In this document: positions 1-8,370 of the stretch, piece after piece
Layout of the letters: every line of letters begins with the position of its first letter
Numbering within the stretch: position 1 is the stretch's first letter
Source: CAZSCF01 sp964605365
Lineage (GTDB): Bacteria; Patescibacteriota; Minisyncoccia; Moranbacterales; UBA2206
DNA length: 64,000 bases
Direction: 5' to 3'
NCBI GenBank assembly: GCA_964605365.1
Contig: CAZSCF010000001.1
Coordinates: forward strand, 62,001-126,000
Made by a program: the position numbers and the translations under genes
The notes under the pieces: model-generated
What the model was told of the DNA's origin: nothing
What the model saw: only the letters and a program-made list of their open reading frames with translations
Databases searched by the model: none

Positions 1-2098
1 AATTAGGATAAGCATTGCAACCGAAAAAAAGTCGGCCGCGTTTGGATTTTCTTTCAACAATATCTCCTTTGCCGCATTTAGGACATTGAATGCCTGTTTT
101 TTTTTCGATTTTCTTGATATTTTTGCATTCCGGATACTTTGAACAGCCCAAAAAAGTTCCAAATCTTCCTCTTTTTACAACCATTGGCGCGCCGCATTTT
201 TCACAAATTTCTCCGGAATTTTCTTCGTCAACCTTTTTTTCAGTATCGGTTTTTTCGGTATAGCGACAATTAGGATAATTTGAGCAAGCAATAAACTTTC
301 CAAATCGACCAAGTTTTATAATCAAATCCCCGCCGCATTCCGGACAACTTTTGTTTAACTTTTCTTGAAAATCTTCTTTTTTGATAGTTTTGGTTTTGGT
401 CAATAAATTTTTATGAAAAGGTTCATAAAAATCTCGAATAACCGGAACCCATTCTTTTTTTCCGTCTGCGATCTCGTCCAGATCTTCTTCCATTTTGGCA
501 GTAAATTTATAATCCACAATATTACTGAAATGCTCCACCAGAAGATCGGAAACCAGAAAACCAATTTCTTCCGGAAAAAGTCTTTTATTTTCATCTTTGG
601 AAACATATTTTCTTTCAATGATAGTGGAAATTGTTGGAGCGTAAGTTGAAGGCCTCCCGATTCCAAATTCTTCCAAAATTTTAACCAAAGTAGCTTCGCT
701 GTAACGAGTCGGTGGCTGAGTAAATTTTTGTTCGGAAACAACTTTAATCAAATTTAAAACATCTTTTTCTTTTATCTCTGGTAACAAGTTTTCCGCAACC
801 GGTGATTTGTTTGCGTAAATTTTCAGATATCCATCAAATTTTATGGTTGAGCCGATGGCGCGTAAAGTATAATTTTCTTTCGATTTTTCCTGAGAAGCGT
901 CAATATCGCAAATTATGGAATTCATTACGGCCGGAGCCATTTGAGAAGCAATCATTCTTTGCCAGATTAGCTTATAGAGGCGATATTGCTTTGGATCCAA
1001 GTATTCTTTGATGGATTCGGGGTCATTTTCCGGATTGCTTGGACGAATAGCTTCATGAGCTTCTTGTGCACCCTTGGATTTGGTTTTGAAAAAGCGGGGG
1101 CTTTCCAAAGAATAATTTTGTCCGAATTTTTTATCAATGATTTTTTTGGCGGAGATCAAAGATTCGATAGAAAGATTGAAACTGTCGGTTCTCATATATG
1201 TAATAAGACCGACCGGACCACCTTTGCCTAAAGATATTCCCTCGTAAAGTTGTTGGGCAATCATCATTGTTTGCTTGGCGGAATATCCTAATTTGCTAAT
1301 AGCATCCTGCTGAAGAGTGGAAGTAATATATGGCGGTAGAGGATTTTTTTGCAACTCTTTTCGAATAATCTTATCGGCTTTATAGTTGGCTTTTTCCAAA
1401 AAATCAACAATTTTTTTGGCTTGTTCATTGTTTTTTATGCCGAGCTTGCCAACGGTCTTGCCATTTTCTTTAGAAAGTTTGGTTCCAAATCTTTCTGCTT
1501 TTTTGGTTTCAAGTTTAGCTTCGATAGCCCAATATTCATCGGGTTTGAAATTTTGGATCTCTCTTTCCTTTTCTACAATTAAACGCAAAGCCACAGATTG
1601 AACGCGTCCAGCACTGAGGCCGCGCCTGACTTTTTTCCAAAGAAAAGGGGATAACTCATAACCTACCAAACGATCAAGTACGCGCCTGGCTTGTTGCGCA
1701 TCAACCAAACTTAAATTAATACTTCTTGGATTATCCAAAGCTTTTTCAATAGCAGTTTTGGTTATTTCATGAAAAACAATTCTTTTGGGCAATTCTTTTT
1801 TATCAAGGTTCAACGCCTCGGCCAAATGCCAGGCGATGGCTTCTCCCTCGCGATCCTCGTCAGTTGCTAAAATCACTTCTTCTGATTTTTGGGCTAATTT
1901 TTTGAGATCTTCAACCCTGTCCTGGGATTTTGCCGGAATAATATATTCGGGCTCAAAATTATTTTCAATATCAATACCCATTTTTTTGGTTGGCAAATCG
2001 CGCATATGTCCATAGCTGGACTTTACGCTATAATTTTTTCCCAAAAATTTGGAAATAGTTTTGGCCTTAGTGGGGGATTCGACGATAACTAATTTCAT
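1..2098 (-). CDS. topA: DNA topoisomerase I (type IA), 3' end cut by window
   Basis: Relaxes negatively supercoiled DNA by single-strand passage. The frame opens with MKLVIVESPTKAKTI, the TOPRIM start, followed by the acidic DEDREGEAIAWH motif. Tyr301 in ITYMRTDS is the tyrosine that forms the covalent DNA link, with the RPSTYAPTI motif after it. From residue 585 onward come Cys4 zinc ribbons (CPECGG/CSNYPNC, then CEKCGA/CSKYPEC); a third one (CPKCGKGD/CNAYP) runs off base 1. About 699 codons are visible, so only the extreme C-terminus is missing. It lies downstream of dprA on the same strand, separated by a 61-nt repetitive spacer. Identification is secure. Confidence 0.96.
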   Translation of the reverse strand, partial: MKLVIVESPTKAKTISKFLGKNYSVKSSYGHMRDLPTKKMGIDIENNFEPEYIIPAKSQDRVEDLKKLAQKSEEVILATDEDREGEAIAWHLAEALNLDKKELPKRIVFHEITKTAIEKALDNPRSINLSLVDAQQARRVLDRLVGYELSPFLWKKVRRGLSAGRVQSVALRLIVEKEREIQNFKPDEYWAIEAKLETKKAERFGTKLSKENGKTVGKLGIKNNEQAKKIVDFLEKANYKADKIIRKELQKNPLPPYITSTLQQDAISKLGYSAKQTMMIAQQLYEGISLGKGGPVGLITYMRTDSFNLSIESLISAKKIIDKKFGQNYSLESPRFFKTKSKGAQEAHEAIRPSNPENDPESIKEYLDPKQYRLYKLIWQRMIASQMAPAVMNSIICDIDASQEKSKENYTLRAIGSTIKFDGYLKIYANKSPVAENLLPEIKEKDVLNLIKVVSEQKFTQPPTRYSEATLVKILEEFGIGRPSTYAPTISTIIERKYVSKDENKRLFPEEIGFLVSDLLVEHFSNIVDYKFTAKMEEDLDEIADGKKEWVPVIRDFYEPFHKNLLTKTKTIKKEDFQEKLNKSCPECGGDLIIKLGRFGKFIACSNYPNCRYTEKTDTEKKVDEENSGEICEKCGAPMVVKRGRFGTFLGCSKYPECKNIKKIEKKTGIQCPKCGKGDIVERKSKRGRLFFGCNAYPN

Positions 2099-2159
2099 GG
2101 AACATGGAACATGGAACATGGAACAGAAAAATAGTTTGTTTCATGTTTTATGCTGTATG
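2099..2159. repeat. Text-like AACATGG repeat spacer between dprA and topA
   Basis: Tandem copies of a GGAACAT unit sit directly before the topA start and are followed by TTTCATGTTTTATG, which can pair back with them if G-U pairs are allowed. It belongs to the same word family as the spacers at 28110-28205 and 63776-63870. It was not read as coding. Confidence 0.6.
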
Positions 2160-3236
2160 TTATATGATTATGTAATTTTGTCCGCCAATATTTTTTGCCC
2201 ATCCTTTAAGCTCCATCATGGAAAGCGCTGAAAGCGTGTTGGCTGTTCCTAGTTTAGATATTTTTGCGATATTGTCAATGTGAAGCGGATCAGCTGATAA
2301 AATTTTTAGCAAAACTTCTTCTTCTTTGTTTTCCGGAATTTTCAAAAAATTTTGATTATTTTTTTCTATTTTTTCCAGATTTAATTCCTCTAAAATGTCC
2401 TTGACAGAAGTTACGATTTTGGCGCCTTTTTTAATCAAATCGTTAGTGCCAAAAGATTGAGGCGAGAAAATCGGACCGGGAACAGCGAAGACTTCTCGAT
2501 TGAAATCCAGCGTCAAAGTGGCGGTAATAAGCGAGCCGCTCTTTTCTCCGGCTTCAATGACGATTGTTCCCATGGAAAGTCCGGCAACGATTCTGTTGCG
2601 AGCCGGAAAAAGAGAGGGGAGCGATTGGGTCGGAATTGGATATTCACTGACAAGCAATCCATTTTCCATAATTTCTCTAGACATGTTGAAGTTTATGCGC
2701 GGATGCAAATGCTCGTCATCCAAACTATCAGCCAGAACGGCGATTGTTCTTCCGCCAGCATCCAAGGCTCCGCGATGAGCAAAAGAATCGATACCAATAG
2801 CCATACCACTGGCAATGATAATTCCGGCGCGCGCCAATTCCCGAGAAAAATTTTCCGCTACTTGTGATCCATAGGCCGTATATTTTCTTGATCCGACAAC
2901 GGAAATAATAGGCGCGCTGTTTAGATCCAAATCTCCCTTGGTATATAGTATGTATGGAGGATTATTGATTTCACGCAGTAAGACTGGGTAATCGGGACTT
3001 TTCCAATCAATTAGGCGAATATTTTCTTTTTGCATTTTTTCCCATTCTGCATCCGGGTCAATATTTCTTTTTTGTTCAATAATTTTTTCCGAAGCTACGT
3101 TGCCGATGCCACTTTCTTTTAAATCTTGTAAGCTTGCTTTCCAAGCGGCTTCGGCGCTGTCAAAAAATGTCATCAAGAGCCTGAGTTTTTGTGCTCCGAT
3201 TCCTTCTATTTTGTTTAAAGCATTTAAATATTTCAT
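2160..3236 (-). CDS. dprA: DNA-processing protein DprA/Smf
   Basis: Binds incoming single-stranded DNA and loads RecA during natural transformation. The protein has 358 residues. The N-terminal part (KIEGIGAQKLRLLMTFF) resembles the helix-hairpin-helix/SAM-like region. The central Rossmann-type DprA domain shows VVGSRKYTAYG, SGMAIGIDSFAHRGAL, LVSEYP, FPARNRIVAGLS and GSLITA. The C-terminal 60 residues look like the winged-helix domain found in many DprA proteins. It is read from a promoter whose -35 overlaps that of the divergent small gene. With the ComEC-like genes at 24-26 kb it supports a DNA-uptake capacity. Confidence 0.95.
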   Translation of the reverse strand: MKYLNALNKIEGIGAQKLRLLMTFFDSAEAAWKASLQDLKESGIGNVASEKIIEQKRNIDPDAEWEKMQKENIRLIDWKSPDYPVLLREINNPPYILYTKGDLDLNSAPIISVVGSRKYTAYGSQVAENFSRELARAGIIIASGMAIGIDSFAHRGALDAGGRTIAVLADSLDDEHLHPRINFNMSREIMENGLLVSEYPIPTQSLPSLFPARNRIVAGLSMGTIVIEAGEKSGSLITATLTLDFNREVFAVPGPIFSPQSFGTNDLIKKGAKIVTSVKDILEELNLEKIEKNNQNFLKIPENKEEEVLLKILSADPLHIDNIAKISKLGTANTLSALSMMELKGWAKNIGGQNYIII

Positions 3237-3247
3237 ATTTCTTTTGT

Positions 3248-3276
3248 ACTATATCAATATTTTCAGGGATTGACAA
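3248..3276 (-). promoter_or_regulatory. Promoter of dprA-topA
   Basis: On the minus strand TTGTCA (3276-3271) is followed after 17 nt by TATAGT (3253-3248), 12 nt before the dprA start. Its -35 hexamer overlaps the -35 of the divergent plus-strand promoter base for base (TTGACAA read from either side). Confidence 0.6.
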
Positions 3277-3298
3277 AAAACTCGTATTTTGCTATATT
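3270..3298 (+). promoter_or_regulatory. Strong sigma-70-type promoter of the 3.3-3.7 kb unit
   Basis: TTGACA (3270-3275), 17-nt spacer, TATATT (3293-3298). The predicted start is near 3304-3306, immediately before the ATG at 3307, so the transcript would begin almost at the first codon of the leader ORF. Confidence 0.75.
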
Positions 3299-3306
3299 CT
3301 TTTGTT

Positions 3307-3411
3307 ATGTTGAAAGCCGAGCATTTTGGTTTTCAGAATTCCATTCGTAAGTTCGAAAAACAAAAGACCCTCCTTACTTTTGTCAGTAGAAGCGAGTGTA
3401 TTCAAATGTGA
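3307..3411 (+). CDS. Putative 34-residue leader peptide
   Basis: A short ORF (starts MLKAEHFGFQ, ends SECIQM) begins within a few bases of the predicted transcription start. It runs through the left arm of a long inverted repeat and through CCCTCCTT (3368-3375), which is exactly complementary to the AAGGAGGG binding site of the downstream gene. No family is recognised. That it is translated is an inference from its position. The alternative is a purely structural leader RNA. Confidence 0.4.
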   Translation: MLKAEHFGFQNSIRKFEKQKTLLTFVSRSECIQM

Positions 3412-3457
3412 TAATTCACATGCGGATATCACTTACGAATGGAATCCTGAAAACCAA
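3326..3457 (+). promoter_or_regulatory. Leader inverted repeat with possible anti-Shine-Dalgarno
   Basis: The left arm (3326-3351, core GGTTTTCAGAATTCCATTCG) pairs with the right arm (3432-3457); the 24-nt core has one mismatch. The loop carries a second perfect hairpin, ATGTGA-TAAT-TCACAT (3406-3421), and CCCTCCTT (3368-3375), which can pair with the ribosome binding site at 3462-3469. The layout suggests translational control of the gene at 3477. Confidence 0.6.
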
Positions 3458-3476
3458 TAAAAAGGAGGGATGAAAA

Positions 3477-3638
3477 ATGGATAATAATCTCGGAATTTTT
3501 GCAGGGATTACTGTTGCTTGTCTAGGGCTATCCTTGTGGATTGGGCTTGAATCTTTCCCTCTCTTTTACGCAATTATCATGGTAATTGTGGGAGGATTTA
3601 TTACCGTATCCAGCAGCGTTTCTATGAAAAAAAGATAA
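3477..3638 (+). CDS. Small membrane protein, 53 residues, unknown
   Basis: The ATG is preceded by AAGGAGGG at 8-nt spacing, one of the best ribosome binding sites in the window. The protein is almost entirely hydrophobic: two segments (about 6-24 and 28-48) separated by GLESFP, ending in a basic KKR, so a small two-helix hairpin membrane protein is likely. It resembles no family I can name. It has its own promoter, a structured leader and a terminator, and is transcribed alone, divergent from dprA. The short length and hydrophobicity would also fit a type I toxin-like peptide, but no antisense RNA is evident. Confidence 0.6.
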   Translation: MDNNLGIFAGITVACLGLSLWIGLESFPLFYAIIMVIVGGFITVSSSVSMKKR

Positions 3639-3643
3639 TTAAA

Positions 3644-3681
3644 CGGCGGGCGGAGTTCCACAGAATCCCGCCCGTTTTTTT
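3644..3681 (+). terminator. Rho-independent terminator of the small membrane gene
   Basis: CGGGCGG (3647-3653) pairs with CCGCCCG (3668-3674), followed by a run of seven T. Confidence 0.8.
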
Positions 3682-3760
3682 GCAGATTTTACTAAAAAAA
3701 TTCTAACATCTAGAATATCAGAATAATGCGTGTTGATGCGCTTCGAAGATATAGATGAGG

Positions 3761-4327
3761 CTATGAAAAGTTTTTAATTTCTTTTATGATTTCTTCGAAA
3801 ACTTTTTCGATTATTTCCTTTTCTTTATTTGAAAATTTTTGCAGAACAAAAATTTCCGCCTTCGCTAAAGCTCCAGCGGACAAGTCTGTTTGGGTATCTG
3901 ATTTAATACCAGTGCCTATTCTAATACGTTTGAATTTTTGCGTACCGATTTGGTCAATAATATTTTGCACGCCATTGTGTCCAGCAGAAGATGAATCAGA
4001 AGCAGCGCGATATTCTCCAAGCGGAATGTCTTTGTCGTCGTGAATTACCAAAATGTTATCAGGGGATAATTTATAAAAATTTAAAATATTTTTTACGGAT
4101 TCTCCGGAAAGATTCATAAAAGTTTGCGGCTTTATCAGTAAGATTTGAAATTTGAGATCTGAGATTTGAGATTTTTTTACTGAGATCTCGGCGTTAAATT
4201 TTTTGTTGAGTTCAAATTCGGGAAAATTCCATTCTTTTTGCAATTTATCCAAAAACTCAAAACCGGCATTATGGCGAGTGCCAATATATTTTTCTCCTGG
4301 ATTACCAAGGCCGATAATAATTTTCAT
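3761..4327 (-). CDS. pth: Peptidyl-tRNA hydrolase
   Basis: Releases tRNA from stalled peptidyl-tRNA. The 188-residue protein carries the family signatures in order: IIGLGNPGEKYIGTRHNAGF with the catalytic His, LIKPQTFMNLSGES, IHDDKDIPLGEYR and GHNGVQNI. I chose the ATG at 4327 (MKIIIGLGNPG). An upstream in-frame ATG at 4372 would add 15 residues encoded by the inserted CATTGCGAG repeat, which is not plausible protein. It lies downstream of the LCP gene on the same strand with the repeat between them. Confidence 0.94.
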   Translation of the reverse strand: MKIIIGLGNPGEKYIGTRHNAGFEFLDKLQKEWNFPEFELNKKFNAEISVKKSQISDLKFQILLIKPQTFMNLSGESVKNILNFYKLSPDNILVIHDDKDIPLGEYRAASDSSSAGHNGVQNIIDQIGTQKFKRIRIGTGIKSDTQTDLSAGALAKAEIFVLQKFSNKEKEIIEKVFEEIIKEIKNFS

Positions 4328-4340
4328 AATGATATAAATT

Positions 4341-4422
4341 GTCATTGCGAGGGAGCGTAGCGACCGTGGCAATCTAATTCTAAAATTATTTTCTTAGATT
4401 GCTTCGCTATGCTCGCAATGAC
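4341..4422. repeat. CATTGCGAG palindromic element, copy 1
   Basis: An 82-nt imperfect palindrome opens GTCATTGCGAG and closes CTCGCAATGAC, with inner arms GGCAATCTAA and TTAGATTGC. Related copies are at 32246-32349 and 53744-53819. All three lie between genes. Confidence 0.75.
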
Positions 4423-4426
4423 AAAG

Positions 4427-6049
4427 TTATTTCTTTAAATTAAGCATTTCTTCATTATCTCTGGAACTTTCTAAATCTTCAATAGTTCCCTCTTCTATAT
4501 TATATATTTCAACTAAATCTTTTCCAAGCACGATAACGATAGGCAAATTGGCGGATTCATCCTTTTCCTTGGTGGCAGATGATGTTTTTTGAGGTGAAGA
4601 TGAGAGTTTTTTGATATCTTCCGGAATGTCATAAGAAACCGAGGCGGGTAATTTTTTTACCAATTCGTCCAGTGTAAAAGGTCTTGTGCCCTGGCTAAGG
4701 TCATAGGCAATAGTTTTTTCAGCCAAGATTTTACTTGGAATGTTTTTTATTTGAATATTTTTATAATCAAGGTTGACAGTTAGAAGTTTTCTGATTTTTT
4801 CTGTTAGAGCAAAGTCTTCGCTTTGATTTATTAAAATGATTGATGCGTTTTCTTTGGCAATCTCATCTCTTTTTCTTTTGATTTCGTTAAGATTAAAAAT
4901 ATTTTGCGCTAGCTCATGGATTTCGCTGTAATTTCCTACTCGCGGAACCAAAGCTGAGGCGCCAATGTTTTTCCGGATATCGCGAGAGATTTTCAAAAGA
5001 CTGTCCTTATTCCAGGCGTCCAAAACTACGTTATTAATATTTTGCGTGTCTAATTTTTTGGAAAGCTCCAATAAACTGCCTATTTCATCGGTACTTGCAT
5101 TTGTTTTAAAATTATCTCCCAGGGCATTCAAAAAATTATTCAGCGCAAAAACATTTAAAAAAGTTCCAATGGAAAAAAATTTGTTTTTGAAAGATTGCAT
5201 AACTTGTTGTTGTCTTTTGGCGCGACCAAAATCACCTTCGGGATCGCTATGCCTTTCGCGAGCATATTTAAGCGCGGTGGCTCCATCCATCTGGTGAAAT
5301 CCCTTTTTAAGTTCAAAAGTCTCATAGCTATAATTTGGACCGGGATAAGTCGTATCATAGAAATCTTTTTCACTGATAATGTTTATTCCACCAATAGCGT
5401 CAACCATTTTTTGGAAACCGTCAAAATTCAAAACCGCATAATAATTAATATCTAGAGTCGTTAATTCTTTTGTAACTTCAAGAAGGGGATTAATCTGATT
5501 GCTTTCATCTTTTGAAAAAGAACGGATGCCATATTGGTAGACCGCGTTTATTTTGGTCCAAAAGTGAGCATCAGGGACTTCTACAAAAAGATCACGTGGA
5601 ATGGAAAGCATGGCCACTTGGTTGGTTTTGGTATTAAGACTGAGAATCACGATAGTATCTGTCAGATTTTGTCCCGGCTTGCCTTTGCCGGCAATACCCA
5701 ACAAGAGAATATTTATGCGTCCGGTATCCATGCCCTTAAGATCTAAAATCGGATCCGGCCTGGTTAAAGACTTTATGATTCCCAAAAAGGAAGATTTCTT
5801 GCTTGATAAGCTTATCTCATTGCTGACGAAATATATTTTTGAAATTACAAACGTTCCATATAGAATTCCTAGGAACGCAACAATCAAAAAAAACCAAAAT
5901 ATGATTTTTTTTAAGGAAAGCTTCTTTTTCAAAGAATGAAAAGATTGATTTTGTTTTCCTTCCGGAAAACTATTAAAGTCAAACTGTTTTTCTGGAAAAG
6001 GAGACTGGGGTTGACTATTTTTAGGTTTTGTTCTCTTTATGTCCATCAT
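4427..6049 (-). CDS. LytR-CpsA-Psr (LCP) family protein
   Basis: LCP enzymes transfer polyprenyl-linked glycopolymers to the cell wall. The 540-residue protein has a cytoplasmic basic N-terminus, one membrane helix near residues 48-70 (IIFWFFLIVAFLGILYGTF) and an extracytoplasmic LCP domain with NILLLGIAGKG, DTIVILSLNTKTNQVAMLSI, PRDLFVEVP, GGINI and the Arg-containing ALKYARERHSDPEGDFGRAKRQ region (read as two parts). A C-terminal part of about 150 residues resembles the LytR_C type domain. The start MMD has two candidate ATGs three bases apart. Its promoter faces away from lepB. Confidence 0.9.
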   Translation of the reverse strand: MMDIKRTKPKNSQPQSPFPEKQFDFNSFPEGKQNQSFHSLKKKLSLKKIIFWFFLIVAFLGILYGTFVISKIYFVSNEISLSSKKSSFLGIIKSLTRPDPILDLKGMDTGRINILLLGIAGKGKPGQNLTDTIVILSLNTKTNQVAMLSIPRDLFVEVPDAHFWTKINAVYQYGIRSFSKDESNQINPLLEVTKELTTLDINYYAVLNFDGFQKMVDAIGGINIISEKDFYDTTYPGPNYSYETFELKKGFHQMDGATALKYARERHSDPEGDFGRAKRQQQVMQSFKNKFFSIGTFLNVFALNNFLNALGDNFKTNASTDEIGSLLELSKKLDTQNINNVVLDAWNKDSLLKISRDIRKNIGASALVPRVGNYSEIHELAQNIFNLNEIKRKRDEIAKENASIILINQSEDFALTEKIRKLLTVNLDYKNIQIKNIPSKILAEKTIAYDLSQGTRPFTLDELVKKLPASVSYDIPEDIKKLSSSPQKTSSATKEKDESANLPIVIVLGKDLVEIYNIEEGTIEDLESSRDNEEMLNLKK

Positions 6050-6061
6050 ATGCTTGCTTCA

Positions 6062-6090
6062 ATACTAACAATTTAAAAGATGCAAGTCAA
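6062..6090 (-). promoter_or_regulatory. Promoter of the LCP gene
   Basis: On the minus strand TTGACT (6090-6085), 17-nt spacer, TAGTAT (6067-6062), 12 nt before the start codon. Confidence 0.5.
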
Positions 6091-6120
6091 AATTTGGCTT
6101 AAAATAACGCCAATTTGCTC

Positions 6121-6149
6121 TTGTCAAAGCAGTAATTATTTGGTAAAAT
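6121..6149 (+). promoter_or_regulatory. Promoter of lepB-hisS
   Basis: TTGTCA (6121-6126), 17-nt spacer, TAAAAT (6144-6149), 24 nt before the lepB ATG; divergent from the LCP promoter. Confidence 0.6.
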
Positions 6150-6173
6150 AGGGCTGTATATTTTTTTATTTTA

Positions 6174-6794
6174 ATGACACGGACAGACAATAATTACAAA
6201 AAAGAAGGCTATTATGGAGTAGGAAGCTTTATTCTGGAGCTTTTGAAAATATTTTTTCTGGCTTTTATCATAATTATTCCCGTTAGAACTGTTTTATTCC
6301 AGCCGTTTTTTGTTCAGGGAGCCTCAATGGAACCAAACTTTGAAGATAGTCAGTATTTGATTATAAATGAATTTGGGTACAAGGAAACTAAAATAGGAAT
6401 AGCTAACAGAAATTTTTTTACCATAAGTCCATTTAAAGATCTTTCTCGTAATGATGTGACGGTTTTTAGATATCCCAAAAATCGTAGTCAATTTTTTATC
6501 AAAAGAGTGATTGGGTTGCCGGGAGAAAAGATTGAAGTTAAAAATAATCAAGTTAAAATTTTTAATGAAGAAAATGCGGAAGGGTTCATTTTAGATGAAG
6601 ATCAGTATCTTTCCTCAACGGAAAGAACTTTTGGAGATTTGACTTTGACGCTCAAAGAGGATGAATACTTTGTAATGGGAGACAATAGGATGTTCAGTTC
6701 TGATTCAAGGTTCTGGGGACCGGTTAACAAATCTGATATTGTAGGGAAAGTGGTGTTTCGCGCTTGGCCGCTAAACAATATAAAAACGTTTTAA
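6174..6794 (+). CDS. lepB: Signal peptidase I
   Basis: Cleaves Sec/Tat signal peptides at the outer face of the membrane. The 206-residue protein has one N-terminal membrane helix (about 20-40), the catalytic Ser51 in QGASMEPNF, the general-base Lys110 in FFIKRVIGLPGE, and the box MGDNRMFSSDSRFWGPV. Only one membrane segment is present, as in Gram-positive type enzymes. It is followed after 21 nt by hisS on the same strand. Confidence 0.95.
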   Translation: MTRTDNNYKKEGYYGVGSFILELLKIFFLAFIIIIPVRTVLFQPFFVQGASMEPNFEDSQYLIINEFGYKETKIGIANRNFFTISPFKDLSRNDVTVFRYPKNRSQFFIKRVIGLPGEKIEVKNNQVKIFNEENAEGFILDEDQYLSSTERTFGDLTLTLKEDEYFVMGDNRMFSSDSRFWGPVNKSDIVGKVVFRAWPLNNIKTF

Positions 6795-6815
6795 TCTTTT
6801 TCAATTAATTATTAT

Positions 6816-8252
6816 ATGGCTATATTTAAATCTTTAAAAAATAAAAGGAAGTTGGCTAAGAAAGCGGCAAGCAAATCAAGCAAGAAAAAAACGAATGTGC
6901 GAAAAAAGAATAAAGTCAAGAAAGAAACCAGTCAAATTGAGCCGATTTTATTGCAAACATTAAGGGGGATGAAAGATATTTTGCCGGAAGATCAGCCGTT
7001 TTGGGAACAAGCACGCAAGGCTTCGGAAAAATTGGCCAGAGATTATGGCTACGTTAGAATTGATACTCCAATTGTCGAATATGCTAATTTGTTTGTGCGA
7101 GGAATTGGAGATGGAACTGATATTGTGGAAAAGGAAATGTATAATTTTGTTACGCGCGGGAATGATAAGGTGGCGCTCAGGCCGGAGATGACAGCTGGGA
7201 TTGCCAGGGCATTTATTCAGCACGGAATGAATGTTTGGTCTAAGCCTGTAAAACTTTTCTCAACAGGTCCTGTTTATCGTTATGACCGACCACAAGAAGG
7301 AAGATATCGGGAACATTATCAAATTAACTACGATGCTTTCGGTGAGCAGGATGCTATCCTGGATGCACAAATGATTCAAATGGCTTTCCGCGTAATTCAA
7401 AGCTTGGGAATTAAATTCGCCCAAGTCCAAGTAAATTCCATCGGTTGTCCGGATTGTCGTAAAGAATATCGTGAACTTTTGGTAAGTTATTTTGAATCAC
7501 GCAGAAATAAATTATGCCAAGATTGTAAAAGAAGGCTGGAAATTAATCCGCTCAGAATTTTAGATTGTAAGGAAGATAAGTGTATGCAAGTAACCGTAAC
7601 AGCTCCACAGTCTATTGATCACTTATGTGAAGATTGCCGAACTCACTTCAAAAATCTTTTGGAATATCTGGATGAATTGGATTTGCCTTATACTATTAAT
7701 CCGCAATTAGTTCGCGGTCTGGATTATTACACGAAAACTGTTTTCGAAATTTGGTCCGGTCAAGAAGAAGGCAGAAAATTTTCTTTGGGTGGCGGTGGCC
7801 GATATGACGGCTTGATAAAATCGCTTGGCGGAGAAGATACTCCTGCTGTCGGCTTTGCTTTGGGAGTTGAAAGACTTATTATCGAAATGAAAAGGATTCA
7901 AGCTAAGCCGTATAAAACCCCGCGTCCAAAAGTTTTTTTGGCGCAGCTGGGAGAACTGGCCAAGAAAAAAAGTTTGCGACTTTTTTCTGACTTGGAAAAG
8001 AACGGCATTCTTGTGGCGGAAAGTTTTGGACGAGGCAGCCTCAAATCGCAACTCAGAGCGGCTGATAAATTGGGCGTGGAAATCACCTTGATTTTAGGGC
8101 AAAAAGAAGCTTTAGACGAAACGGTTATCATTAAAAATATGAAAACCGGAGTGCAAGAAATTGCCAGTATCGGCAAGTTAGTTGATTTAATTAAGAAAAA
8201 ATTGAAAGTGGATAATGTTGTGGTTTATCATGAAAACAATATTCACACGTAA
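6816..8252 (+). CDS. hisS: Histidyl-tRNA synthetase
   Basis: Class II aminoacyl-tRNA synthetase charging tRNA-His. Motif 1 region LRGMKDILPEDQPFW, motif 2 TGPVYRYDRPQEGRYREH, histidine-specific loop VRGLDYYTKTVFEI and motif 3 GFALGVERL are all present, followed by the anticodon-binding domain. The insertion between motifs carries CPDCRKEY, LCQDCKRRL and LCEDC pairs as in many bacterial HisRS. The first ~48 residues are an extra Lys-rich tail (KKAASKSSKKK), longer than in typical HisRS; it may aid RNA binding, but that is inference. The start ATG at 6816 keeps this tail; a shorter start is not excluded. Confidence 0.95.
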   Translation: MAIFKSLKNKRKLAKKAASKSSKKKTNVRKKNKVKKETSQIEPILLQTLRGMKDILPEDQPFWEQARKASEKLARDYGYVRIDTPIVEYANLFVRGIGDGTDIVEKEMYNFVTRGNDKVALRPEMTAGIARAFIQHGMNVWSKPVKLFSTGPVYRYDRPQEGRYREHYQINYDAFGEQDAILDAQMIQMAFRVIQSLGIKFAQVQVNSIGCPDCRKEYRELLVSYFESRRNKLCQDCKRRLEINPLRILDCKEDKCMQVTVTAPQSIDHLCEDCRTHFKNLLEYLDELDLPYTINPQLVRGLDYYTKTVFEIWSGQEEGRKFSLGGGGRYDGLIKSLGGEDTPAVGFALGVERLIIEMKRIQAKPYKTPRPKVFLAQLGELAKKKSLRLFSDLEKNGILVAESFGRGSLKSQLRAADKLGVEITLILGQKEALDETVIIKNMKTGVQEIASIGKLVDLIKKKLKVDNVVVYHENNIHT

Positions 8253-8281
8253 AATAGAAGTTTAAAAAAGTAGCATTATTT

Positions 8282-8350
8282 ACTCCGCACTAACTTTGCA
8301 CTGGCCATAGGCCATTTAGCACTTAGTGCTGTGCAAGGTTAGTGCGGGGT
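8282..8350 (+). promoter_or_regulatory. Long hairpin in the rpsU leader
   Basis: CCGCACTAACTTTGCAC (8285-8301) pairs with GTGCAAGGTTAGTGCGG (8331-8347) with a single G-U, extended outward to about 20 bp. The loop holds nested GGCCATAGGCC and AGCACTTAGTGCT hairpins. Only a short TTTT follows, so it may be a weak terminator after hisS or a regulatory leader 20 nt before the rpsU start. Confidence 0.6.
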
Positions 8351-8370
8351 TTTAGAGAGGAGGTTTTTTT

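Noticed and set aside
4328..4372. Longer N-terminus for pth
   Set aside because: The extra codons are the end of the CATTGCGAG repeat; the family starts at MKIIIGLGNPG.
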